DNA of 64,000 bases from Nannobrachium achirus (Eukaryota > Chordata > Actinopteri > Myctophiformes > Myctophidae). A program made the translations under genes and the position numbers. The stretch lies in the NCBI GenBank assembly GCA_963921795.1, contig OY997651.1, positions 53,330,018 through 53,394,017 on the forward strand, read 5' to 3'. Below the pieces are notes generated by a model that was not told the DNA's origin, made no database searches, and saw only the letters and a program-made list of their open reading frames with translations. Positions 22,647 through 33,435 of the stretch are shown piece by piece; within the stretch, counting starts at the first letter, position 1; each line of letters starts with the position of its first letter.

Positions 22647-23788
22647 CATTAAGGCATCTACAAACATTATACATTCATACCATAATTTGCAAAGGTATGG
22701 GGGCAGTGCTGCAGAGAATAAAGGATAACCTAGTGTGACCCGCCATCTTTGTTATGGAAGAGGACAAGTGGTCATATGCAATGCTGAACTTGGCCAACAT
22801 TACTTGGGAAAGAAATGGTTACTTCTAGATCAAAGATCAACTGACAGCTATAGTCAGCATTACAATAAACATAATAGTACATATCTCCAGCTAAGGTCTC
22901 CAAATAAATATATTTATTTAGTCCCAGAATAAATATAGTCCAATGGGGATGTAAGTTTGAAGGTATGGCTAAACACACAGTAACACTAGTAACATGTTTG
23001 CTGTGAATAATATCACTGTTGTTAAAGTGAGAGAGAGACTCTGTTATTACAGTCTTTTGTCAACAGATGGCTCCTTTGTTTCCCCAATTCACATTCTATT
23101 AAAATTGTCAACATTAACCTTAAATTTACACCAGCGATTCTCCAAAGTTGTCATGTCGAGGACCCCCAAATTGCCACCATTAGTCCGCAGATCCCCATTT
23201 GAAAAGATAAGCCAGGATGGCGGGACAACAATGCTGTTTTTTTTTAGAGAGACAGAACACTAGATGGAAAGCTGATGCTGTTTTGCATCAAACTTTGCTG
23301 TACTGTTCTATACATTCTGTTTCATTGCTTGCACATTGCACTTGATAGATAACTTGATTGATATATGTGCTTAGCTCTAGGTTCAGCCTAGATATACAGA
23401 CAGGTAGCTGATTGCAGGGCCATGTGTGATCATTTTGGGTGGGGGTTGCTAATTAGTCAGTTCAAGTTCTGTCTACAACTGTACTGTAATGAATGCTATA
23501 GTCAAATATTCTGCTTTATCTCTTCCTATCTTTGCTGTTGTGTCCAGTGCCATATCAAACAATCTGTAACAACTGTGGCTACTAAGCTTTAGCCACGTTT
23601 ATAGTGTAATTTGTCTGGAGAGCCCCATCTGTAAATATGTTGTGCTAGTATCTTCCATAAAAGATTTGTCTTGTTAAAATCCAGAACCACAATTTCCTAC
23701 AAGAAGAAATAATTGATAATTTCTCAGAGTGTGTCAAATAAAAAAATAACTAGAAACATATCCCTGTCACACAGTTACATCTTCTTAC

Positions 23789-23896
23789 CGTGGCACAAGG
23801 CACGTCACAGCTCACAGCCACTCTTCGGGAGAGAGGTGGTGTTGAGAGGTGGTGTTGTTTGCGCAGAGACTTGCGAGGCGATTTCGGAGGACTCGC
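23789..23896 (-). CDS. Exon 13: amplified Pro/Ser exon, copy 1
   Basis: Encodes 36 residues starting ASPPKSPRKSLRK and ending CDVPCAT. Acceptor TCTGTGTGCAG, donor ACG/GTAAGA. Phase 0 at both ends. The region around GGTGGTGTTGAGA is a small internal duplication. Confidence 0.6.
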
Positions 23897-24026
23897 CTGC
23901 ACACAGAAACGGACAAAAGGTTTTTCAGGCATGACAGTGGAAACCCTGTAGCTTTTTGTATAATGTTGACATTTTGTATCTGTCTAAATTAAATAAGGCC
24001 TGAACTACAGATACACTTCAATTTAC

Positions 24027-24161
24027 CTTGCTGCCCTTTGGAAAACCTGGGCACTCCACAGGGCTGTTCAGGTTTGATGGCAGGAATGCTTCCATAGCGT
24101 TCAAGACCTTAGGGCTAAACCACACAGGATTGCGAGGGATTGAACTCTCTGGCGAGTCGTC
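24027..24161 (-). CDS. Exon 12: NPVWFSPKVL motif
   Basis: Encodes 45 residues with PRNPVWFSPKVLNAMEAF in the middle, then SNLNSPVECPGFPKGSK. The hydrophobic, non-repetitive centre looks like a conserved functional motif. The end GGCAGCAAG/GTAAAT equals the block repeated at the start of the replicase exon. Phase 0 at both ends. Just upstream lies a CAGA microsatellite. Confidence 0.65.
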
Positions 24162-24173
24162 CTTTTGTAGAAA

Positions 24174-24176
24174 GAA

Positions 24177-24211
<35 letters not shown>
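24174..24211. repeat. (CAGA)n microsatellite
   Basis: About nine CAGA units on the plus strand, 13 bases upstream of exon 12 in the direction of transcription, next to its pyrimidine tract. Confidence 0.95.
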
Positions 24212-24831
24212 ATTGAGAAGGATTATGATTATTAGATTAGGGATAATTATAAATCTTCCCCTGATTGGTCCGGTGATTTTCTGATTTCTCATGCCATCTG
24301 CCTACAAGCCAAACTCCAGACTGATTATTATATCGTGGAGTATCGTGTGAGTGAATCCACATCATCAGGCTGGCACTGCCAGGCCTTATAAAACCGACAG
24401 ACACACAGAGTTCACACATCGTGTGAGCCTGTAGATCAGATATTTATTTGATAGTGTCATTAAAGTGTCATTAAATGCTTTTGAATTGGCTACATCAAGG
24501 AGAGGAGACAGTATCATACTATTGTATATATGACAGGATGTTGTCTTCTACTGTATGTGTGATGCAGCATGCTGTCTATTAATGAATGCTTAGCCACACC
24601 AAGACTACTCCCCCACTCATTCGGCCAACATTTTCAGAAAATAGCAGATCTACAAGCTCACAGCATGTCACGCTAAATGGACTGCATCTTTGTAGAACAG
24701 AGCACCCGTTTGTTTCACTAGTCAAAGGAATGTCGGAAGTTGATTGGGAACGCTGTTCTCAACCGCTAACTAGTACAAAGCGAGTAGAGCACGCACTGGG
24801 TCCCAACAATAGGTATTAAGAGGGTTTTAAC

Positions 24832-24909
24832 CTGTTGCTGCTGCTGCCGCTGCTGCTGCTGCGATAGCCAAGTTGACGACTGCCTGGGAGGTACGGGAGG
24901 CGGGCTGGT
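24832..24909 (-). CDS. Exon 11: polyglutamine
   Basis: Encodes TSPPPVPPRQSSTWLS and ten residues that are all Gln except one Arg. Acceptor TCATTTCAG, donor CAG/GTTAAAAC. Phase 0 at both ends. The CAG/CTG run is a likely length-variable site. Confidence 0.6.
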
Positions 24910-25000
24910 CTGAAATGACAAATGCAGATTGATGAGTAAAATGTTAATACCCTAACAGAGTATCCCTTTTCACAAAGCACTGACAGGATTCAACACTTAC

Positions 25001-25120
25001 CCTCACACCAGGTGAACGTGGTACACGCACTTCACGACTCACAATCACTCTCGGAGACACAGTGCGGACTGGAGGTGGTGGCACCACAGCTGGCTTGGAG
25101 GGTGACTTCTTGGGAGTCAG
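25001..25120 (-). CDS. Exon 10: Pro/Arg-rich, founder-like copy of the amplified exon
   Basis: Encodes 40 residues: LTPKKSPSKPAVVPPPPVRT followed by VSPRVIVSREVRVPRSPGVR. It aligns with exons 13-16 by its xxPKSP start and the SRRVxVSxxV part. Acceptor TGCATAG, donor AGG/GTAAGT. Phase 0 at both ends. Likely disordered linker. Confidence 0.65.
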
Positions 25121-25215
25121 CTATGCATACAAAGAGAAAAATGTTTACAGCCTCGGAAATAAGAACCCTGTCAACTTAGCTTGTATTTATTTAGAATTAA
25201 GATGTCCGGACGAAC

Positions 25216-25311
25216 CTGTGCTGTCTGGACTGTTCGCTGCAGCTCGCTTTCAACTGCCATTACAATCGAAAAAGCCAACACCGACATCCCATACGAATCA
25301 GAAAGATGCAC
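25216..25311 (-). CDS. Exon 9: starts at the catalytic His
   Basis: Encodes VHLSDSYGMSVLAFAIVMAV and ESELQRTVQTAQ, the end of the SGNH domain. Acceptor TCTCTCAG, donor CAG/GTTCG (weak). Phase 0 at both ends. With exons 6-8 the catalytic set Ser, Gly, Asn, Asp and His is complete. Confidence 0.7.
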
Positions 25312-25450
25312 CTGAGAGACATAATACAACATTTTCAGAATCCAATAGACATTTTAATATTCCGTTAGTTGATATGTAATGTTGTATTCATATGATCTAC
25401 AAATAATGCATAATCTCCACATGACTTTTGAAAACAAAGATTGCACTTAC

Positions 25451-25518
25451 ATTGTCGCGACACCAGAGTTCAGACTGTGTCAGCGGAAACAGATCTGTCG
25501 TGCCGGTGTATGTGACAC
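25451..25518 (-). CDS. Exon 8: ends at the catalytic Asp
   Basis: Two bases complete a Gly codon, then VTYTGTTDLFPLTQSELWC and RDN. The final Asp-Asn joins Val-His of exon 9 to give DNVH, the block V DxxH catalytic pair. Acceptor TATTTAAG, donor AAT/GTAAGT, exit phase 0. Confidence 0.75.
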
Positions 25519-25594
25519 CTTAAATAAAGAAAGAACATAAACATTTTAAACATGCCTAAAACATTATTATCAATATTACATTTATATGTTGTAG

Positions 25595-26410
25595 CACAAT
25601 CTGTCTCTCTGCATTCTATGATCCTATAGTTTGCTGAGACACTACGCTCTCTCTCTGCATTCTATGATCCTGTAGTTTACTCAGACGCTACGCTGTCTCT
25701 CTGCATTCTATGATCCTATAATTTACTGAGACGCTACGCTGCCTCTCTACTTTCTATTATCCTATAGTTTACTGAGACGCTACGCTGTCTCTATGCATTC
25801 TATGATCCTATAGTTTACTGAGACGCTACGCTGTCTCTCTGCATTCTATGATCCTATAGTTTACTGAGACGCTACGCTGCCTCTCTACTTTCTATGATCC
25901 TATAGTTTACTGAGACGCTACGCTGTCTCTCTGCATTCTATGATCCTATAGTTTACTGAGACGCTACGCTGTCTCTCTGCGTTCTATGATCCTATAGTTT
26001 ACTGAGACGCTACGCTGCCTCTCTGCATTCTATGATCCTATAGTTTACTGAGACGCTACACTGTCTCTCTGCATTCTGCATTATATGATCCTATAGTTTA
26101 CTGAGACGCTACACTCTCTCTTTATTCTATGATCCTATAGTTTACTGAGACACTACACTGTCTCTCTTCATTATATGATACTATAGTTTACTGAGATGTT
26201 ACGCTGTCTCTCTTTGCATTCTATGATCCTATAGTTTACTGAGACACTACACTGTCTCTCTGCATTCTATGATCCTATAGTTTACTGAGACACTACGCTG
26301 TCTCTCTGTATTCTATGATCCTATAGTTACTGAGACACTACGCTGTCTCTCTGCATTCTATGATACTATAGTTTACTGAGACACTACGCTGTGTCTCTGC
26401 ATTCGTATAG
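25595..26410. repeat. 46-bp minisatellite, ~17 copies
   Basis: The unit runs TTTACTGAGACGCTACGCTG then TCTCTCTGCATTC and TATGATCCTATAG. Copies vary at a few positions, for example CACTACACTG for CGCTACGCTG. It fills most of the 1-kb intron between SGNH exons 7 and 8, splitting the catalytic domain at gene level but not at protein level. No unique spacers, so not a CRISPR array. Confidence 0.95.
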
Positions 26411-26562
26411 TTCAAAAGGTCCTGCAACTACTTGAACCCTAGCATCCCTATTTGTGGGGAATATTTTCAAAAAAATAGCCAGTGTACAAGCTCACAACGA
26501 GTCACATTGTGAGATCAGCCTAACCAGACATTATCTGTTGTGTATGCATTTCTTTTACTTAC

Positions 26563-26656
26563 CACAGAAGTTAGCCGCACGTTTGAAAGCCTCGCGAAGA
26601 TCGTTCTGGCGGCTGATGTCAACATTCAGGCGAGGTGGAAAGTCAAGGACGAAAAC
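26563..26656 (-). CDS. Exon 7: SGNH middle strand and helix
   Basis: Encodes VFVLDFPPRLNVDISRQ to KRAANFC plus one base. Hydrophobic VFVLDFPPR fits the strand after block III. Acceptor TTTATAG, donor TGTG/GTAAGT; exits in phase 1, matched by the next exon. Confidence 0.75.
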
Positions 26657-26760
26657 CTATAAAAAACAAATTGTTCATCGTGAAAAACAACATCTTCTCA
26701 AACATTTGGAGGCATTTAAATAACCACGATAGAATAAAGTATTTGTAAGTATCAACTTAC

Positions 26761-27030
26761 ATGGTTCCAGCGTCGTAGAGCCGTATCGAGGAGCCTGCGG
26801 AAGTCGAGTCCTGCTTGGCTTACACTTTGACCTCCCAGGTCGTTGCTCGTTGCCATAATGCAGACGATGTCCGGGACATGTGGAACAACGGCGACTCTCA
26901 CTTCCCGTTCAACGTCTGCTGCTTTGGCACCGGGGAAGGACATCAGACCAAAGCTCAGGTCAGAGTTTGGCATGGTCACATATCCATCAACGATAGCGCG
27001 TAGATGAGATTCCCCGATGACCAGTGCGAA
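26761..27030 (-). CDS. Exon 6: SGNH-hydrolase core
   Basis: Encodes 90 residues beginning FALVIGESHLRAIVDGY. GESHL is the block I nucleophile-Ser motif, FGLMSFPGAKAAD supplies the block II Gly, and IMATSNDLGG is the block III Asn motif. Acceptor TTGAAACAG, donor CAT/GTAAGT; phase 0. SGNH enzymes are esterases/lipases of small-molecule or acyl substrates. Esterase domains are known companions of some fish and vertebrate retroelements. Its substrate here is unknown. Confidence 0.8.
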
Positions 27031-27137
27031 CTGTTTCAAGAGAAGAAAAACAACAACAACAACAAAAAATCAATGCTTTATTGTGTTAACAGTCACATTT
27101 ACTCCTCAAGACTTAATACACAAGCAAATAAAGATAC

Positions 27138-27248
27138 CTTCTTGGTTGACAAGTCAGCTGGAATGAGGGACTTGTGCTGCTTTCCTGTCAGGCGTGAACT
27201 CGGCCACTGCCTGACAGAGTGCCGTCTCCCTGTACCAAAGGCTGGTAG
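27138..27248 (-). CDS. Exon 5, upstream of SGNH domain
   Basis: Encodes 37 residues, including RRHSVRQWPSSRLTG and HKSLIPADLSTKK, which leads straight into the SGNH domain of exon 6. Acceptor CTGTTTTAG, donor AAG/GTATC. Phase 0 at both ends. Confidence 0.7.
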
Positions 27249-27284
27249 CTAAAACAGATACAGATAAAGATGAGGTGTTGACAC

Positions 27285-27775
27285 TACAGTTTAGGCATTT
27301 AGCAGACACTTTTAATCTAAATTGACTTAAAATAAGCAGGTAATATATCAATATAATAAGCAAGATAATGTCAGTGCATAACAATAATATAACAATGCAT
27401 AGGGATATCAATCTACAAAAACAATAACATAAGTAGACCATGCACCTAATCAGTAAACATGTTTCTAAAACCTAAAAATGCTCTAATTTCATTTATGGTC
27501 ATTGAGGGAAGGGTATTGCTATGGGTTTAGGTGGAGTCTGCAGAGGTAAGTCTTCAGTCCACGGCGGAAGCTAGGAAGTGAGTCTGTAGTTCTATGTGCG
27601 ACAGGGATTTTATTCCACAGTTTGGGGGCCAGGAGGGAGAAGAGTCTAGGACAAGTCGATTTTTGTCCTGGGGTTTTTAGCGAGGGTTCTGTCAGCATCC
27701 CTATGTTGGCTGATCTGAGTGAACGTTGGGGTTGTAGGGGTTGATCAGGTGTTGGAGGTGGTCTACTAAGGTGGA
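27285..27775 (-). mobile_element. LINE 3' fragment (L2/CR1 or RSg-like)
   Basis: On the minus strand a frame reads QRSLRSANIGMLTEPSLK to LLAPKLWNKIPVAHRT and SFRRGLKTYLCRLHL, the usual C-terminus of such reverse transcriptases. A short 3' region follows, ending AAAAGTGTCTGCTAAATGC. It is 5'-truncated and lies in the intron after tentative exon 4. Confidence 0.8.
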
Positions 27776-27779
27776 CCAC

Positions 27780-27875
27780 CTGTCCCTGGTGCTTAAATAA
27801 AACTTTGGGGCAGGCATAGTTTGCTTTCAGGTTGGCCGACTGGGCAAGTGCTCGTTTGAGAGGGAACACAGCCAT
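27780..27875 (-). CDS. Exon 4 (tentative 3' border)
   Basis: Starts directly after GTGTTTTTAG with ATGGCTGTG and encodes MAVFPLKRALAQSANLKANY onward to KHQGQ. The donor CAG/GTGGTCC is weak and lies about where the LINE fragment begins, so its 3' border is uncertain. If used, the phase is 0. Confidence 0.4.
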
Positions 27876-28033
27876 CTAAAAACACAACATCAGATATCTG
27901 TCTAAACACCTGAACGTGGCCAGAGCGCTCTGTCCTCTATTCTGTGGACTGTAAAATAGGAGCACTGGGTAAGCTACAGTATAAAGTGTTGTTTTCACTG
28001 GCACTAAAATAAAAAATATATAAAATAGCATAC

Positions 28034-28090
28034 CTGTTTAGCCATGGTACTCTGGCTGGTAGCTGGTGGGGAGTTGCAGAATCGAGCCAC
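28034..28090 (-). CDS. Exon 3
   Basis: Encodes 19 residues (VARFCNSPPAT to TMAKQ) between acceptor CAAACAG and donor CAG/GTATGC. Phase 0 at both ends. No domain recognised. Confidence 0.55.
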
Positions 28091-28249
28091 CTGTTTGATT
28101 GAAAAAAATTATTAGAAGGTTGCATAGGAAACAGTACAGTTTTACAGTAATTTTCTCACTGAAAAGGTTTGTCTCCAAGCAAATCCATTTGTCAGCAGAA
28201 GATTCACATTACAGTATTATCTGACCACAAATAGGTCAGTGCATTATAC

Positions 28250-28330
28250 CTTTTGCGCGGGTGAGGAGCAAGGTGTAGACGCTGTCGGTTTCACATCCAC
28301 CTGGACCAACGGTTGCGCAAGGTTTTCCGT
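28250..28330 (-). CDS. Exon 2
   Basis: Encodes 27 residues (TENLAQPLVQVDVK to SSPAQK). The acceptor TTGTTTTTTAG is strong and the donor is AAG/GTATAATG. Phase 0 at both ends. No domain recognised; Pro/Ser/Thr-rich. Confidence 0.6.
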
Positions 28331-28462
28331 CTAAAAAACAAAGCAAAAAAAAATAAGACAAATATAACTCTGGTATAAAGTGACAATATAGAGAACTGAC
28401 ATAAGATAATCATTTAATTGATAATCCCACTGTGAAGATTCAGGTGCACACATTTCTTTTAC

Positions 28463-28576
28463 CTCGCCAGGCGGTGCTACTGAGCGGTTTCTCGCGGCTG
28501 CGGCAGCAGCGGCGGCGGCGGCGGCTGCGGCGTGGCGTTGGGCGGCTGCTCTGGAACGCTTGTTTCCTCTGGCCAT
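28463..28576 (-). CDS. Exon 1: start codon and poly-Ala segment
   Basis: Encodes 38 residues starting MARGNKRSRAAAQ, with a run of 13 alanines and ending SVAPPGE. The start ATG (28574-28576) is preceded by a possible 3' splice site (GTCTACAG), so a 5' untranslated exon may lie upstream. Donor GAG/GTAAAAG, phase 0. The Arg/Lys-rich start could be a nuclear localisation signal. Confidence 0.6.
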
Positions 28577-28633
28577 TGTTCTGGTGGTACCTGTAGACTT
28601 ACAAAGAGAAAACTCAAACAACAAGTGTTAGTA

Positions 28634-28985
28634 ACACAATACAATCAATAAACTGGGTCAAACTAGATATAATACTAATCACAGACAGAGACGAGATACA
28701 CAGACACAATACAATCAATAAACTGGGTCAAACTAGATATAATACTACTCACAGACAGAGACGAGATACACAGACACAATACAATCAATAAACTGGGTCA
28801 AACTAGATATAATACTAATCACAGACAGAGACGAGATACACAGACACAATACAATCAATAAACTGGGTCAAACTAGATATAATACTAATCACAGACAGAG
28901 ACGAGATACACAGACACAATACAATCAATAAACTGGGTCAAACAAAATATAATACTAATCACAGACAGAGATGAGATACAGAGAC
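28634..28985. repeat. 70-bp satellite, 5 copies
   Basis: The block ACAATCAATAAACTGGGTCA recurs at 28641, 28711, 28781, 28851 and 28921, an exact 70-base period with almost no change. It begins 58 bases upstream of the predicted start codon, where a promoter would be expected. Confidence 0.95.
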
Positions 28986-29026
<41 letters not shown>

Positions 29027-29029
29027 GAG

Positions 29030-29074
<45 letters not shown>

Positions 29075-29349
29075 AAGAGAGAGAGAGACACTGCTAACTG
29101 CGGGCAAAGGTCGGTGGGAGTGGTAGACAGACAGACAGACAGACAATTCAATTCAATTGAGAGACGGGGAGAGGGAGAGGGAGTGGGAGAGAGAGAGGGA
29201 GAGGGTGAGAGTGTAAGTGAGTGTGAGTGGAAGTGTGAGTGGAAGTGTGTCTATGTGTGTGTATTGTATGTTTTAGTATAGTATGTGTTGTTTGTGATAC
29301 GTAGACAAAGTATTGCAGGCAGCTGTTGGCAAAGGTCGATGGGAGTGTG

Positions 29350-29411
<62 letters not shown>

Positions 29412-29640
29412 TTGAATTGAGAGGGGGGAGAGGGAGAGAGGGAGAGAGGAAGTGGGAGAGGTGGAGAGTGTGAGTGTGAGTGTGAGTGTGAGTGAGTGTG
29501 TGAGTGTCTATGTGTGTGTATTATATGTAAGTATAGTATGTGCTGTGTAATACGTAGACCAGGTTTTGCAGGCAAAAGTCGCTAGGAGCAAGGCGCTAGG
29601 AGCAAGGTACGTCTGTAACTGCAGGCAACGTCTCTAGGAG
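28985..29640. repeat. CAGA, GAAA and GTGAGT microsatellite cluster
   Basis: (CAGA)n at 28987-29024, (GAAA)n to about 29090, (CAGA)n at 29126-29144 and 29350-29410, and GA/GTGAGT-rich tracts between. The block from GACAGACA through CAATTGAATTGAGA and TATGTGTGTGTATT is duplicated (29126-29300 and 29350-29560). No gene. Confidence 0.9.
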
Positions 29641-29929
29641 TCACTGGGGGTAAAAAAAAAGAAAAAAAGAATAATAGAATGATATACACAGAACTTGCAC
29701 TGGATTTAAACAATACATTTCATTTATACATTAAATGTAACTAGGCTACTGTCTTCCTGTACAAATTAACCATGGCCAGAGCCGCTCTTTTCAAGGCGAC
29801 ATAAATACATCCATTTTAAAATTGTCAAGTTACACAACATGCAAACGCATGTGGCTTCCGGGGCTCTTCAAAATAAAGCATAAGTGAATGGTGGCACTCT
29901 GTAAAATAACCCATAGTCAATGGGTTAAA

Positions 29930-30001
29930 AGAAACCAGATCCTCCTTTTATTTTTTGATTGAGAAAATAGCCGATCTACAAGCTTGTGCCGCCTTGTGAT
30001 G

Positions 30002-30068
<67 letters not shown>

Positions 30069-30652
30069 CATAAACACCTCCCTGTGGGTTTCATTAACAC
30101 CAATGACCAACATGCTCGGCTTCACAGTAGATTGCTTATAAAGCATGATGGAGGACCTGAAGATGGAAGAGATATCTTTTGATATCAAATCCACTATTCT
30201 GTCATGCCTACATATGTAGAGTCCCCTGCATACATGGCAACCATTTAATATATGGGACATGGTTTCAGCTATTTGTTCATGACCATGATGTAAACAATAA
30301 GGAGCATGATTGCCTGGCAACCAGATGGAGAGATTCAGTTTAGTTTGTAAAACCTGCAACCTCGCTTTCAGGGTAAAGACAACAATACATTCGTCTATGG
30401 CAACATTTTTGAACACAGAGTGAGAGACAGAATGGTCTGCAGCAGGGAGACATGCAGTCTTCCCCTGCAGTCTCAGCTCAGTTCAATGCTGCCACTGCCT
30501 TTGCTGTTGTGCCCATAGGAGGCGACCTCGGGCATTAGTCAGTGTCAGTGATGGACCCATAGTCAATGGGTTAAAATAAACCAGACCCTCCTTTTATTTT
30601 TTAATTGAGAAAATAGCCGATCTACAAACTTGTGCTTGTAGATCGGCTACAT
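29930..30652. repeat. Two related repeats carrying the hairpin motif, and (TG)n
   Basis: CCATAGTCAATGGGTTAAAA followed by CCTCCTTTTATTTTTT and GAGAAAATAGCCGATCTACA occurs at 29911-29982 and again at 30549-30628. The first is interrupted by (TG)n at 30005-30058; the second shows the complete small hairpin at 30609-30650, with perfectly complementary arms GATCTACAA/TTGTAGATC. Confidence 0.85.
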
Positions 30653-30875
30653 CCAAATGACACAGCTATGCTTCCATTTAAAATCAAATACAACAATGTC
30701 AACCATGGTGTGAGGCCATCAAATAATTTCAGACATGTTAAAGGCATGTTAAAATGTGCCAATTATGAATGCTATATCTAACACAATGTTATCATCAAAT
30801 AATCTGTAACTTAAAGTAAATTTGTGTTGTGAAAATAGCAGATCTACAAGCTCAGAGCATGTCACATTGTGATGC

Positions 30876-30928
<53 letters not shown>
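30876..30928. repeat. (TG)n microsatellite in a hairpin-motif loop
   Basis: About 26 TG units directly following GAAAATAGCAGATCTACAAG and GTCACATTGTGATGCAT, i.e. where the second arm of the hairpin motif would be. Confidence 0.95.
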
Positions 30929-30930
<2 letters not shown>

Positions 30931-31182
30931 GCCTCTGCCTATTTCTCATATGGCCTGGTTGCTTATTACTCTCCCAATATCTGGCAACACTGCCACTGTA
31001 TTTTGGAAATGGGCTTATTCTGTGTAAAATGACATATTTAGCCACTTGTACGCATGACCCCAACCACTGAAATAAGAATCTCTAAAACGATAGAAAGAAG
31101 TAAATAAAATCAATTTAACACTCATCTTTTATATTCTTTAATTACAATCTAAAATATGAACCCTTGTTGTAAAAAAACTGCT

Positions 31183-31255
31183 GAAAATAGCCGATCTACA
31201 AGCTCACAACGACTAGCAGAGCGAGACGTTATGAATTTGTAGATCTGCTATTTTT
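31183..31255. repeat. Hairpin motif copy with long loop
   Basis: GAAAATAGCCGATCTACAAG CTCACAACG on the left; CGTTATGAATTTGTAGATCT and GCTATTTTT on the right. The two arms are complementary with few mismatches around a 15-base loop. Confidence 0.9.
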
Positions 31256-31794
31256 GGCTAAAGTTCTCAGTTCTCAGTTAGGGTTCAATTGGCTAATATA
31301 AAAAAGGAGAAAGGTTTGTATCAAACAAAGATTTGAAGGACCCCCTGTAGTAACTCTGTGGACCCCCTAGAGGTCCCGGACCCTCTGTTGAACACCCCTG
31401 AGCTAAAGTGTTCAAATAATCGTTGTGGAGTAAAAGAACAATATTTGCTTCTAAGAGGTGGAGTAGTTAACACTTAAGTTGCAATGATTTTCTCTTCAAT
31501 GTCCCATGATGCCATGGTCTCCATAGACCTCCATGTAATTTATAGTGCACGGATTGTGCACGCCCATGCCTAGATGATGCACCACGTGTGTAGATGCTGT
31601 TCACAGCTTTCAAACAAAAAAATCCGCTTGGAAATCCGTTCAGGCATTCATGATTTATGAGCCATTATGTTTTCTTCAGATGTAAACAAACATGGCTGCT
31701 ATGTTTGAAATAATTGGTTGGTATGGGGGTTAAACATGCAATTTCGCGATCGCGATCATGCCTAATACATTTCTGGAGGTCCAAAACATTTTTT

Positions 31795-32225
<431 letters not shown>

Positions 32226-32779
32226 GTACATAGCTAGCTTACAGCTAGCAGCTTTTAGTAGACCACATGCTATATTGCTAACACAACATGTGCTGTTAGC
32301 AGAAGTCATGTCAAGACATGTTTTGCCAATAAACTCCAAATAACTCCTAAATGATACACATCTTCTAACAAATACCCTCAACAACACAACATATATGTCC
32401 AATATACAGTAATTATCAATCATACAAGATGGATGCCTAATATTATCACTTTTAAAGAATGGATTATCAGAGAGGCTGAAAGACAGTGTGTACTCACCAA
32501 GCTGTTAATCCAGAGTGAAGGGAAAATGGCTGCTCCCATTGAATGTCACCTCTGCTGCAAGCTACAGACACAGTGGAGAATATACAGTGCCCCCTACAGG
32601 ATGGAGGATAAAATTTAGCTCTCACAAAATATCACATCTTTAACAGTTACTCTTTGGAGTTTTGAGTATTGTTACTCAAGTATGTTTTTACTTCATAATG
32701 AGTACTTTTTCAATTCACAATGAGTACTTTTACTTTTGATACTTCAAAGTACTTTTACTCTATTTTACTGAAACTTTAA

Positions 32780-33430
32780 TGTCACATTACTCTGGCATAC
32801 TTTTGCCTAGCAATGTGATTTCAACTTTAAAATGCTCACATGACTTTGGACTGTTTCTGGCCAATAGGGACAAACTGTAAATGTTGAAGCCCCGCCCCCT
32901 CTGTAAGAGGAAGTGCCCTTCACCAAACAGGAAGTGCCTCTATTTATCATGAGCCGTTTGTCGTAGAGACGTGTGGATGGCGTCATATGACTTGATTAAG
33001 AGTCCGCATACACAACTTTGGTATTTTTCCAGCCAATAGGATGGGCTGTTATTGATTAAGCCCCGCCCCCTCTGTATTCCTTTTGGCTGGGTTTCAAACA
33101 GACACTACTCCAGTTCACAGCATGGTACTGTCTTGAAACTTGGTGTCTGGACTTAAACGGCCAATAGGGACGTATTACTTAAGCCCCGCCCCCTCTAAAG
33201 CCCCGCCCCTATCTTCCTATTGGCTTAGCTTTAAACAGCTTTATCTCCAGTTTGCAGCATGGTACCGTCTCAAAACTCGCTGTGTGTACTTACATGGCAA
33301 ATAGGAACTATCTGTAAATGCTTAAGCCCCGCCCCCTCTGCATTCCTATTGGCTGGGCTTTAAACAGCCATGTCTCCACTTCCCAACACGTAACTGGTCA
33401 CAAACTCGGTGGGTGGTCCCACAGTCCCAA
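32780..33430. repeat. Second copy of the GC-box/CCAAT composite repeat
   Basis: Repeats, in the same order, the sequences at 121-300 and 1040-1740: ACTTTTGCCTAGCAA, CCAATAGGGA, GCCCCGCCCCCTCT, AGGAAGTGCCCTTCACC, then two units of the 118-138-bp repeat. The T-rich minisatellite is missing. Confidence 0.9.
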
Positions 33431-33435
33431 CGGCT

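Noticed and set aside
25595-26410. CRISPR-like array
   Set aside because: The 46-bp units follow each other without unique spacers, and the host is a eukaryote. It is a minisatellite.
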